DNA from: a virus | Reading direction: 5' to 3' (one strand) | Virus record (IMG/VR): IMGVR_UViG_3300045999_005817 | Coordinates: 1-30,271 of that record | Length of the DNA: 30,271 nt | In this document: piece by piece, positions 8,477 through 14,128 of the stretch | Layout of the letters: each line of letters starts with the position of its first letter | Position numbering within the stretch: position 1 is the first letter of the stretch | Program-made: the position numbers and the translations under genes | Notes under the pieces: model-generated | Told to the model about the DNA's origin: nothing | The model's input: only the letters and a program-made list of their open reading frames with translations | Databases searched by the model: none

Positions 8477-8485
8477 GACCACCCG

Positions 8486-8514
8486 TTGCAGAGTAAGCTT
8501 TCTTGATGTATATT
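8486..8514 (+). promoter_or_regulatory. Promoter 1 of the tandem small-RNA region
   Basis: TTGCAG (8486-8491), a 17-nt spacer and TATATT (8509-8514). The 19 bases from ttcttgatg through TATATT and cccc are repeated exactly at promoter 2 (8685-8713), which also has TTGCA at the same distance, so the pair looks like a duplicated promoter. Confidence 0.55.
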
Positions 8515-8520
8515 CCCCTT

Positions 8521-8688
8521 AGAGGCTCTGCTCACGTCATCCTCGTTTAAGACTCTACCAAGAGCGCTTGGCCGTTGGTTTTTGTTCGCCCGATGTTAGC
8601 TGTGCGGCAATTTACTGGCGGCAAAGTGGGTGGTAGCCCTGACTGAGGACTCTAACAACTGCTCACGGGGCTATCACCACCTTCTTGC
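8521..8688 (+). ncRNA. Putative small RNA 1 (about 165 nt)
   Basis: No protein frame with a ribosome site covers this stretch. Starting from promoter 1, the transcript would fold AGAG-g-CTCT (8521-8529), CCAAG-agcg-CTTGG (8558-8571) and a final long hairpin in which GGTGGT (8629-8634) plus AGCCC (8635-8639) pair with GGGCT (8668-8672) plus ACCACC (8676-8681), leaving a 3-nt bulge. The tail TTCTTGC is only weakly U-rich, so termination here is uncertain and read-through into the next unit is possible. The word ctgctcacg occurs twice (8528 and 8659 regions). No known RNA family is recognised. Confidence 0.4.
8629..8687 (+). terminator. Long bulged hairpin ending small RNA 1
   Basis: An 11-bp stem (GGTGGTAGCCC against GGGCT.ACCACC) with inner TGAG/CTCA pairing, followed by TTCTT. 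The U-tract is weak. It ends inside the -35 box of promoter 2. Confidence 0.4.
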
Positions 8689-8713
8689 ATCATAGATTTT
8701 CTTGATGTATATT
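8685..8713 (+). promoter_or_regulatory. Promoter 2 of the tandem small-RNA region
   Basis: TTGCAT (8685-8690), 17-nt spacer, TATATT (8708-8713). The core ttcttgatgtatattcccc is identical to promoter 1, 199 bp upstream. An exact duplicate of a -10 region with conserved spacing supports real promoters. Confidence 0.55.
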
Positions 8714-8719
8714 CCCCCT

Positions 8720-8791
8720 GGACGCTTGGGATTTTCTTCCTCCTGTTCAATCTAGGTAGGACTGTTCCTGGATAGATTCCCAAGTTTTGTT
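8720..8791 (+). ncRNA. Putative small RNA 2 (about 70 nt) with CU-rich loop
   Basis: From promoter 2 the RNA would be closed by CTTGGGA (8725-8731) pairing with TCCCAAG (8778-8784), followed by TTTTGTT as an intrinsic terminator. The large loop begins with a pyrimidine run containing TTTCTTCCTCC. These 11 bases are exactly complementary to GGAGGAAGAAA, the ribosome-binding site directly before the ATG of the minus-strand gene starting at 9654. Anti-Shine-Dalgarno loops are typical of repressing sRNAs and antitoxin RNAs. Whether the RNA exists is inference. Confidence 0.45.
8725..8791 (+). terminator. Intrinsic terminator of small RNA 2
   Basis: Perfect 7-bp outer stem CTTGGGA/TCCCAAG with a 46-nt loop that can fold further, then TTTTGTT. 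The large loop makes it atypical. Confidence 0.4.
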
Positions 8792-8794
8792 ATA

Positions 8795-8836
8795 GGTGGC
8801 GCTGGAACATTGCCGCTGCGATGGAACAGCGCCACC
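8795..8836. repeat. 10-bp perfect inverted repeat
   Basis: GGTGGCGCTG (8795-8804) and CAGCGCCACC (8827-8836) form a strong GC-rich hairpin with a 22-nt loop, followed by TTCCACATTATTCTT. It may be a second terminator or processing signal for small RNA 2, or an insulator before the promoter of small RNA 3. Confidence 0.5.
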
Positions 8837-8853
8837 TTCCACATTATTCTTAA

Positions 8854-8882
8854 TTGACATCATTATAAGATTTAGATAATCT
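8854..8882 (+). promoter_or_regulatory. Sigma70-like promoter of small RNA 3
   Basis: A perfect TTGACA (8854-8859), 17-nt spacer and TAATCT (8877-8882). No protein gene with a ribosome site follows on this strand before the terminator at 8960. Confidence 0.65.
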
Positions 8883-8888
8883 TTAGAA

Positions 8889-9005
8889 GAACGGGTAAAA
8901 TCCTGACGCTCAACAACTTCTCCGTGTTGAATGTTCTTTACTGTTCTCCCTTGGTGCGTGTAGCCCCGCGATAGGAAACTGTTGCGGGGTTACATGTTTT
9001 TAATC
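8889..9005 (+). ncRNA. Putative small RNA 3 (about 115 nt) with anti-RBS loop
   Basis: The stretch is bounded by a near-consensus promoter and a strong intrinsic terminator. The first hairpin is TCAACA (8910-8915)/TGTTGA (8925-8930) with the loop ACTTCTCCG. The loop part TTCTCCG is complementary to CGGAGAA, found in the ribosome-binding sites of the minus-strand genes starting at 20719, 21358 and 21569. A second single-stranded part (GTTCTCCCTTGGT, 8942-8954) nearly complements the ribosome site of the gene starting at 13222. No peptide frame with a Shine-Dalgarno was found. A trans-acting regulator of minus-strand genes is proposed; this is inference. Confidence 0.5.
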
Positions 9006-9011
9006 TTTTTT
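8960..9011 (+). terminator. Strong intrinsic terminator closing the plus-strand late/sRNA region
   Basis: GTAGCCCCGC (8960-8969) pairs with GCGGGGTTAC (8984-8993), then ATGTTTTTAATC and a further run of T. The stop codon of the converging minus-strand gene lies in the stem. There is no T-tract on the minus side, so it mainly works on the plus strand. Confidence 0.8.
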
Positions 9012-9193
9012 TTAATCTTTATCAAAAACAATTCCCAACGCGCCTCTGGTATTGTGGCCATGCTGTTGCCGCTTTTGGCCTCGTATGTCTGCCACGCCCG
9101 CACTGTAATGCCAACAATTTTAGCGGCCTGTTTCTGGGTTAAGCCAGCACGCAACCTTACTTCCTTAATCATTAGCGGGGATGGGATGGTCAT
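8990..9193 (-). CDS. XRE-family small transcriptional regulator
   Basis: A 67-aa protein with a helix-turn-helix at residues 8-42 (IKEVRLRAGLTQKQAAKIVG, then ITVRAWQTYE). The phage-typical tail ARWELFLIKI follows the recognition helix. It is last in an eleven-gene minus-strand operon, overlapping the preceding gene by ATGA, with an AAGGAGAG ribosome site. It probably binds DNA as a dimer and may control this operon or a converging promoter; the operator is unknown. The C-terminus is very Lys-rich. Confidence 0.82.
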   Translation of the reverse strand: MTIPSPLMIKEVRLRAGLTQKQAAKIVGITVRAWQTYEAKSGNSMATIPEARWELFLIKIKKKIKNM

Positions 9194-9654
9194 TCTTTCT
9201 CTCCTTGATTCTCTAGGTATACGCCTCGCAAAAATGCGTACAATTCATACTTTGTGCTGATTGGCCAGCACATCTGCCCATCTCCTGGCACTGCTATTAT
9301 CAGCCTTCCCGTTGGCTCAATCCCAACGATGCAAACGTGGCGGCCATCTTTTGTCCACACCATGACCACATCACCATCGGGCTCTGGCACAAGCTCTGGT
9401 TTTTCAACATCATTTGGCAGATTTTCAACAAAACTTTTCGCCCGCCAGAAACTTTCTGCATTGACGGGATTGGCTCCATGCCCATCCCAATCTGGGTACT
9501 GGTCAAAAAGATTTTGTAAACACTGTACGCACACCGACCCATCAGTATTGGATGTATAGTTCCCATGCGAGCATGGGTTGCGGTCTGGGTGATAATCAAA
9601 CCACACATCTCTTACCAGGCTCCCCCAAACATCACTGAAATCTGGCTTAGTCAT
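9190..9654 (-). CDS. Conserved protein with DWDGHGA motif and CxxC knuckles
   Basis: The start at 9654 (MTKPDFSDVWG) is chosen because GGAGGA lies 5-6 nt upstream and the stop of the previous gene is overlapped by 8 nt (ATGACTAA). The protein is 154 aa. The N-terminus has a Cys/His cluster (NPCSHGNY...VCVQCLQNLFDQ), followed by DWDGHGANPVNAESFWRAK and PELVPEPDGDVVMVW. This is a pattern shared by a widespread family of uncharacterised bacterial and phage proteins with D-W-D-G-.-G-A. Its ribosome site is the predicted target of small RNA 2. Confidence 0.65.
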   Translation of the reverse strand: MTKPDFSDVWGSLVRDVWFDYHPDRNPCSHGNYTSNTDGSVCVQCLQNLFDQYPDWDGHGANPVNAESFWRAKSFVENLPNDVEKPELVPEPDGDVVMVWTKDGRHVCIVGIEPTGRLIIAVPGDGQMCWPISTKYELYAFLRGVYLENQGEKE

Positions 9655-9976
9655 TTCTTCCTCCGTAAGAAACATCATAAATAACATAAGTTGCGATTAT
9701 CCTGTCGCCGTCCTCATCTTGTTCCCACAATTCTGTTTGTATTTTGCCGATAGCTTTTTCACCAAGTGGTTGGGGTGTCATGCTATACAAAAGGTTTTCA
9801 AAGTATTCCCAATTAAAAGAAAGACACAGTTTTCTTGCGATGCCCCTAAATGGAGTTACAAAGTTTTTTTCTCCTATTCCGCGTGCAAATCCCCCGAACT
9901 CCGTAAGTCCCAGGTGCTGCCTTATCTGCCCGCAAGTGCTGTAGCAGGTCGCGCTGACTCTGTATGTTTTAGTCAT
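9647..9976 (-). CDS. Hypothetical protein, 109 aa
   Basis: Starts at the second of two adjacent ATGs (9976), which gives the 8-nt overlap ATGACTAA seen throughout this operon; the ATG at 9979 is equally readable from the GAGG site. The sequence MTKTYRVSATCYSTCGQIRQ, followed by a GIARKLCLSFNWEYFENLL block and an acidic WEQDEDGDRI turn, suggests a small alpha/beta protein. No family recognised. Confidence 0.55.
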   Translation of the reverse strand: MTKTYRVSATCYSTCGQIRQHLGLTEFGGFARGIGEKNFVTPFRGIARKLCLSFNWEYFENLLYSMTPQPLGEKAIGKIQTELWEQDEDGDRIIATYVIYDVSYGGRND

Positions 9977-10286
9977 CATTCTTTTCCTCTGTTGTTGGTG
10001 GGTAGCACCAGTGGGTTGGCATTTTTTTGTTTTTAATATCCTCTGGCCATCCTAAAAAATGACCCTCCTCACCTGGGCATTGCGGCCAAGGTATATATCT
10101 GTGCTTCCATCCTTTTTTTGTAACCCAACGGCCACGACTATCCTGGACTTTTCCATTCTGGTCTTTTGCATCTGGATGTTCATCCCAAATCGACACCAAT
10201 GCCATCCCCCATTTTTTGTTCCAAATTAGGATTTTGCTTCCATCCTTTGGCGCGGTGTCGATGGTTTGCCAGTTTGTGTTAATCAT
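9969..10286 (-). CDS. DUF551-like protein
   Basis: A 105-aa protein starting MINTNWQTIDTAPKDGSKIL and ending MPTHWCYPPTTEE. The W-.-.-I-.-.-A-P-.-D-G-.-.-I-L opening and the terminal THW..PP are the hallmarks of DUF551-type proteins common in phage accessory operons, with no known function. The start is fixed by an 8-nt overlap (ATGATTAA) and a GAAGGA ribosome site. Confidence 0.78.
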   Translation of the reverse strand: MINTNWQTIDTAPKDGSKILIWNKKWGMALVSIWDEHPDAKDQNGKVQDSRGRWVTKKGWKHRYIPWPQCPGEEGHFLGWPEDIKNKKMPTHWCYPPTTEEKNDD

Positions 10287-10458
10287 CTTTCTTTTCCTTC
10301 TTTTGAACTCCAAATCGTAAACGCGGGAATTTGTCACCCGCCACAAGGTCTAGCAACCAGAATGACGCTTGCACAACACAAGCAAATGGGAATGCAATAA
10401 TTGCAATCACAAGCCACACAAACAGTCTGATACGGTCTGTAATTTTTGACCTAGCCAT
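10279..10458 (-). CDS. Small single-pass membrane protein
   Basis: A 59-aa protein (MARSKITDRIRLFVWLVIAI...) with one long hydrophobic stretch at residues 12-38 and a basic tail (FGVQKKEKKDD). The start at 10458 has a perfect GGAGGA ribosome site and an 8-nt overlap (ATGGCTAG). Function unknown. Confidence 0.6.
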   Translation of the reverse strand: MARSKITDRIRLFVWLVIAIIAFPFACVVQASFWLLDLVAGDKFPRLRFGVQKKEKKDD

Positions 10459-10675
10459 CGTTGTCCTCCTTATTGATAACCAATGTTTTTGTGCATGGCA
10501 GGCTTCGCCACAGCAGCCATCCAACAAACGATGCAAAAGCACCCTGCCCAAACCCGTAAAAAAATGCTGCTACAAATAAAATGTCGTTTATCTCAAGTAT
10601 CGCAAAGCATAATGCAATCGTTGCCACAATACGCCAATATATACTACGCATGGGGATTTCATATTTTACAACCAT
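10451..10675 (-). CDS. Small membrane protein, 74 aa
   Basis: Starting at the ATG at 10675 (MVVKYEIPMRSIYWRIVATI) it overlaps the 58-aa gene upstream by 10 nt; a second in-frame ATG at 10684 sits too close to the AAGGAG site. Two hydrophobic helices (about residues 13-30 and 32-55) make it a hairpin membrane protein. It has no recognised family. Together with the next gene it forms a pair of small membrane proteins inside a recombination operon. Confidence 0.55.
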   Translation of the reverse strand: MVVKYEIPMRSIYWRIVATIALCFAILEINDILFVAAFFYGFGQGAFASFVGWLLWRSLPCTKTLVINKEDNDG

Positions 10676-10842
10676 GCTCTCCATTCTCCTTCCTCTTGTT
10701 TTCTTAGTATTTCCACAAATGAATCTATCAGCATTTGCCTCAATGCTATTGCGCCAACAGACAATTCATCTTTCGTGGCAACGTACTGTTCCCACAGAAA
10801 ATTGACCTCGCACCAAATTTCTTGCAACTGTTCTTCAGTCAT
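10666..10842 (-). CDS. Hypothetical acidic protein, 58 aa
   Basis: The frame reads MTEEQLQEIWCEVNFLWEQY, continues with a helical ALRQMLIDSFVEILRKQ stretch and ends EWRAWL. The start overlaps the previous stop by 8 nt (ATGACTGA), exactly as at its neighbours, and it fills an otherwise empty 160-nt gap in the operon. It is predicted to be all helical; function unknown. Confidence 0.6.
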   Translation of the reverse strand: MTEEQLQEIWCEVNFLWEQYVATKDELSVGAIALRQMLIDSFVEILRKQEEGEWRAWL

Positions 10843-11116
10843 CAATCAGTCCTTTCAGTGCTTCCAGGTGGGGGTGCATAAATTCGACGATTGCCTCATC
10901 GAGGTTTAATAGCTGGCCGTCTGATGTTTTATCAGGGCAATTACCACTGGTTACTAAATCCCACGCCTGGACGGCGGCTTTGATAACATCTATTGCCCAC
11001 GCCTCACGTTGCCTATCAAGATTCCTATAAACCTGTATTAGTTTTCGCGTTGCTTCTTCTTCTGTTTCATAAGCTTCTGTTCCACAAAAGCGGCACTTTC
11101 CTTTCTTATCAGTCAT
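10835..11116 (-). CDS. Hypothetical protein with N-terminal CxxC
   Basis: A 93-aa protein beginning MTDKKGKCRFCGTEAYETEE, with a single CxxC pair followed by a helical region rich in Trp and Ala (REAWAIDVIKAAVQAWDLV). A second metal-ligand pair is not evident. Its start overlaps the stop of the probable annealing protein by one base (TGATG). Function unknown. Confidence 0.6.
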   Translation of the reverse strand: MTDKKGKCRFCGTEAYETEEEATRKLIQVYRNLDRQREAWAIDVIKAAVQAWDLVTSGNCPDKTSDGQLLNLDEAIVEFMHPHLEALKGLIDD

Positions 11117-12021
11117 CAGTCATTCTCCCCGTTTTCCAGTGATTCACTGGTTGGTGTTTCAAGTGTTTCAGGTGTTTCAGAAAGTGTTTCATTAAATGTT
11201 TCAGCCGATAGTTTTTGACCCTTTGCAAGAGCGGCCTTCAGGCCTTCATTGCCTTTGGCTGCAACGTCCTTTTTAACCTCACTAGGGAACACTTCCTCAA
11301 CGGTGGTGTCGCCATCTTTAATTGACAATGTAACCGCCCGCAAAGCAGTTAAATGCTCCAGCGTCAAATCTTCTAGCCCCTTAAGCTCAAACTTTTTAAG
11401 AATCATGTCAGCCGTAACGCCAAACTTTTGCATCGTTTCAATGCACAATGCCCTGCGGCTGGCAAGGGTTTTCGAATCACCCATTGTTACCTTCCTGGCC
11501 TCCTCAAACACGGGATGCCAATACGCTTGCGGCACAACCTTCAATGTAGCGTTTCGGATAGCCTTAGAGATTGCAGCGTTAATCGCCACCACAATCATAT
11601 CGTCGTTGTAAGTTTTGCCATATTTATCGGCAATCCGTTGCGTCACCACCACGCTGATAGCCGTGTTGGTTTCTAAGTCATGGCACATCCCCTGCACCTC
11701 GACAAACTTATTTGTTTGACTGATAACCCTGGCTGCCACTTTAGCATTGCCCCATGCGTTCAAGATAATCTCTGCGAAACGACTTGATGCGCCTTCAATA
11801 ATCTTACCACCGCGCGGCAAGCCGTAAATGCAGGATGATGCAACACCTTCGTTTAAGGTTGCCATTTGCAAGGCCGAATCCATAAAGCGTTTAATGCTTC
11901 GTGGGTATCTTTTAGCCGTTGCAATTTGGCTGTCAATTTCTGAACGCGCCACCAGCTCCATCGGTGTTGCCTCAATAGTTGCTGGTGCTGCCACCACTTC
12001 TAATTGTGAGTTGTTTGTCAT
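11116..12021 (-). CDS. Probable single-strand annealing / recombination protein
   Basis: This 301-aa protein lies directly downstream of a YqaJ exonuclease, the usual place of the annealing partner. The core, residues 25-180 (AKRYPRSIKRFMDSALQMAT, later LPRGGKIIEGASSRFAEIIL and VVTQRIADKYGK), belongs to a conserved phage family I know only as uncharacterised, and it lacks obvious RecT or ERF motifs. The last 40 residues are an acidic Glu/Thr/Ser repeat region, like the tails that contact single-strand binding proteins, and are encoded by tandem GTTTCA units near 11160-11210. The assignment is from context; coding is certain. Confidence 0.6.
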   Translation of the reverse strand: MTNNSQLEVVAAPATIEATPMELVARSEIDSQIATAKRYPRSIKRFMDSALQMATLNEGVASSCIYGLPRGGKIIEGASSRFAEIILNAWGNAKVAARVISQTNKFVEVQGMCHDLETNTAISVVVTQRIADKYGKTYNDDMIVVAINAAISKAIRNATLKVVPQAYWHPVFEEARKVTMGDSKTLASRRALCIETMQKFGVTADMILKKFELKGLEDLTLEHLTALRAVTLSIKDGDTTVEEVFPSEVKKDVAAKGNEGLKAALAKGQKLSAETFNETLSETPETLETPTSESLENGEND

Positions 12022-12037
12022 TTGGTTTTCCTTTCGG

Positions 12038-12952
12038 TTACTTGATTAAAAATCTGCGGGTGGGTTCACCCTGGGTTGTCACTTGTTCGGCAATGTCGGG
12101 GAATTTCTTACGCAATAGCGCACTGTTGACGCGCTTTGCACCAGCTTGCCCCTTCCATGTTGCCAAAACCTTTCCTTCAGCATCCACCAAAGCCTCGTTG
12201 TCTTTAATGAATCCCTGAACTTGCACAGCCAACAATTCCTCCTGGCTGTTCAATTCTTTTTGCTGCGTGCGAATTGCCTTCAGCTGTTGCATGGCCGCCA
12301 GTGTAGCATCGTCCGCCACAATAGTCGTTCCCATCTGGCTAAACTTGTAAAGATTGGCTGCATCCTCATAGGTCACTGGTGCTGGCGGCACGCGATTCTC
12401 AACATGCTGCCAAAATACCGCCTCACCGTCGATAATCTGTTGTTGCGCCTCTTTATCAGCTTCCACCGCATAAAGGATAGGGCGTGCCCCTCCAATGCTT
12501 ACATAAACGTGCGCCAGGTCAATGCCAGCAACCGCCATGCCATGTTGTACCTGCGCCAGGTATGCCATCGGTATGCCATCACTGCCAACAGTATCCCAAT
12601 CACGCGACCAGCGGGCAGTCTTAAGCTCCAAAAGAATCCTAACGCCATCTTTCTCAACAATGCCGTCGGGGTTGTACCGCATAAACTGGTGCTTAGGGTG
12701 AACCATCGCCTCTTTCGGTTGCAACACTTCAATCTGCATCTCGGTTGCGTATTGCTGCAAAAGCACAGGCTCCATTGCGTTGCCCTGCATTTGCTCCCAA
12801 GTTGCAGCTTGCACCATATCTTCGGTAATTGTCTGAATTTTCTGTTCGTACAATTCCAGGGGCGTTGTCCAGTGCGATAAACCAAGGGCGGCGGCGGCAT
12901 CGCTGCCGCCTACACCTTTCTGCCTGTCAATATGCCATTGTAAGTTTTTCAT
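12038..12952 (-). CDS. YqaJ-family viral exonuclease/recombinase
   Basis: This 304-aa protein shows the lambda-exonuclease-type nuclease core: GVGGSDAAAALGLS (13-26), GNAMEP (57-62, Glu61), NPDGIV (94-99, Asp96) and LLELKT (107-112, Glu109 and Lys111), then QVQHGMAV (134-141). These are the expected metal-binding and catalytic residues of PD-(D/E)XK exonucleases. It should chew 5' ends of double-stranded DNA to leave single strands for the annealing protein encoded next, in replication, repair or genome mosaicism. The C-terminal 100 residues are helical. It is second in the operon after a small acidic protein. Confidence 0.9.
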   Translation of the reverse strand: MKNLQWHIDRQKGVGGSDAAAALGLSHWTTPLELYEQKIQTITEDMVQAATWEQMQGNAMEPVLLQQYATEMQIEVLQPKEAMVHPKHQFMRYNPDGIVEKDGVRILLELKTARWSRDWDTVGSDGIPMAYLAQVQHGMAVAGIDLAHVYVSIGGARPILYAVEADKEAQQQIIDGEAVFWQHVENRVPPAPVTYEDAANLYKFSQMGTTIVADDATLAAMQQLKAIRTQQKELNSQEELLAVQVQGFIKDNEALVDAEGKVLATWKGQAGAKRVNSALLRKKFPDIAEQVTTQGEPTRRFLIK

Positions 12953-12955
12953 GAT

Positions 12956-13222
12956 TTATACCCTGCATTCCCAAGGCACAGCACAATCGCGGTCAAAATC
13001 AAAATCTTGATACTCCGCACAGCCTTTTACCGTTTCAATAATTTCATCTTCTCCGTTTATCTTGATGAGCGTTATGCACTGATACGCTTCAAAAATACCC
13101 TCATCTAAGCAGCGCGTGGCCAAATCTGCATCCGCCATGTCTTCTGCCTCTTGTAAGGTTTTGGCCTCAATCTCTATAATTTCGCTATTGTCGTCGTCGT
13201 AGTAAAAATTCCAGTATTCCAT
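12956..13222 (-). CDS. Hypothetical acidic protein, operon leader gene
   Basis: An 88-aa, strongly acidic protein (MEYWNFYYDDDNSEIIEIEA, then KTLQEAEDMADADLA). It is first in the 13222-8990 operon, with an AAGGAGAAC ribosome site about 44 nt downstream of the promoter box. The composition (many Asp/Glu and aromatic residues) is reminiscent of DNA-mimic or nuclease-regulating proteins, but there is no direct support for that. Three bases separate it from the exonuclease gene. Confidence 0.6.
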   Translation of the reverse strand: MEYWNFYYDDDNSEIIEIEAKTLQEAEDMADADLATRCLDEGIFEAYQCITLIKINGEDEIIETVKGCAEYQDFDFDRDCAVPWECRV

Positions 13223-13265
13223 AACAGTTCTCCTTGGTAGGTGGTATCCTTGGTGGATATGTCTT

Positions 13266-13294
13266 ATCTAACACGAAAAAATTGCGTGTGTCAA
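13266..13294 (-). promoter_or_regulatory. Promoter of the recombination operon with embedded operator
   Basis: On the minus strand, TTGACA (13294-13289), 17-nt spacer and TTAGAT (13271-13266). The spacer is filled by a near-palindrome, ACACG...CGTGT at 13271-13289, whose reverse complement sits at the same place in the promoter at 20761-20789. A repressor bound there would block the polymerase at both promoters. Confidence 0.72.
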
Positions 13295-13314
13295 CGGTTT
13301 TTTTTCTAAAAATC

Positions 13315-13539
13315 TTATTTTTTTAGCCATTCTTCTAGGACACAAGCCATTAACTTTTGTTCTGCGGCTTCGTATGCTTCTTCACATTTGACTTTTGCTT
13401 CCCGAATTATCCAAATGTTATCAATCGAAGCCGCCATCTTAGCATCAGCAATCCGCTCTGCCTCAATCCGCTCTGCCTCGTCGTTTTTTCGCTTGTGCGC
13501 CGCCCTCTTTTTGGGGTTAAGAATTAAAAAGTCAAACAT
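13315..13539 (-). CDS. Hypothetical charged helical protein, 74 aa
   Basis: MFDFLILNPKKRAAHKRKND is followed by an Ala/Glu-rich helix (AERIEAERIADAKMA, KCEEAYEAAEQKL). It is a probable coiled coil with a hydrophobic N-terminus. The start has an AGGAGAAACC ribosome site. It is last in the 14932-13315 operon. No family recognised. Confidence 0.55.
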   Translation of the reverse strand: MFDFLILNPKKRAAHKRKNDEAERIEAERIADAKMAASIDNIWIIREAKVKCEEAYEAAEQKLMACVLEEWLKK

Positions 13540-13548
13540 TGGTTTCTC

Positions 13549-13728
13549 CTAAAAATCTTGTGGTGGGTAGTAGTTTTCATTCTCGGCTGGATAGTCCAGG
13601 ATGCGCCAGCTTTCTTGCGCCCGCTTGACCTTGCTATCGGGAATGGCAGCGATGCCACCGATAAACAGCACACCCAGGATAAGGCCAGGCAATAGGCGCA
13701 ATAAAAATTGCTTGATAAAATTAACCAT
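13549..13728 (-). CDS. Small secreted or membrane-anchored protein, 59 aa
   Basis: MVNFIKQFLLRLLPGLILGV begins a basic then hydrophobic N-terminus (residues 1-30) like a signal anchor; the rest (KRAQESWRILDYP, ending NYYPPQDF) would lie outside the inner membrane. The start is fixed by the 8-nt overlap ATGGTTAA. No lipobox is seen. Function unknown. Confidence 0.55.
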   Translation of the reverse strand: MVNFIKQFLLRLLPGLILGVLFIGGIAAIPDSKVKRAQESWRILDYPAENENYYPPQDF

Positions 13729-14014
13729 TTTTAATCCATCCTTCGAGAAAACTGTAAAATTCAAGCATACTCCACACAAGCGCGTAAAAATACAAAAGCA
13801 CCAAGGGAACGCCAACAAAAATAACACGGCCTATAGACCAATCTTCCTTTCTTGGAAATTCATTGTTCCATGCTTCAGTGGCATACATTGGCGAAACAAA
13901 AGTATCTGTTCGCAATGAGCAAGCCATACACTGCACTATCCAACTATCCTTACCGTCCCTAAGCAAAGCTTTTGCTACGCCATCACAGCGCGGGCATGGT
14001 TTAAGCTGTTTCAT
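13721..14014 (-). CDS. Lar-like zinc ribbon fused to a membrane segment
   Basis: Residues 1-52 (LKPCPRCDGVAK, later WIVQCMACSLRT, then EAWNNEFPR) have the CPxC...CxxC...A...WN pattern of Lar-type restriction-alleviation proteins. Those are small phage/prophage zinc ribbons linked to protection from type I restriction. Unusually, a transmembrane stretch follows (about residues 65-83, VIFVGVPLVLLYFYALVW), so the ribbon is probably held at the inner membrane. It neighbours a 36-aa membrane peptide and a pentapeptide-repeat protein. Lar homology is by motif only. Confidence 0.68.
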   Translation of the reverse strand: MKQLKPCPRCDGVAKALLRDGKDSWIVQCMACSLRTDTFVSPMYATEAWNNEFPRKEDWSIGRVIFVGVPLVLLYFYALVWSMLEFYSFLEGWIKNG

Positions 14015-14017
14015 CGG

Positions 14018-14128
14018 CTAATCCTCAAAATAATTTGTAAACATTGCTAAAAAAAGGGCAGCAACAAACATAACCAAAACAACTACGAGAATAACTGCAA
14101 ATATCCTTACCATGTAATACTCAAGCAT
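14018..14128 (-). CDS. 36-aa single-pass membrane peptide
   Basis: MLEYYMVRIFAVILVVVLVM begins an almost wholly hydrophobic peptide ending MFTNYFED. It has a strong GGAGGAGGG ribosome site and the 8-nt overlap ATGCTTGA with the pentapeptide gene, and ends 4 nt before the next start. The conserved overlap pattern supports real translation. Function unknown; small phage membrane peptides can modulate host or lysis proteins. Confidence 0.6.
   Translation of the reverse strand: MLEYYMVRIFAVILVVVLVMFVAALFLAMFTNYFED

Noticed and set aside
8880-8960. Short minus-strand gene reading through the small RNA 3 region
   Set aside because: GGAGAAG is followed only by TTG codons and a frame of about 15 codons; no conserved-looking peptide.
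9254-9559. Plus-strand frames opposite the DWDGHGA gene
   Set aside because: Antisense shadows without ribosome sites, located after a strong plus-strand terminator.
12146-12880. 244-aa open frame on the plus strand
   Set aside because: It lies wholly antisense to the YqaJ exonuclease, whose catalytic motifs are intact; it has no ribosome site and no domain-like sequence.
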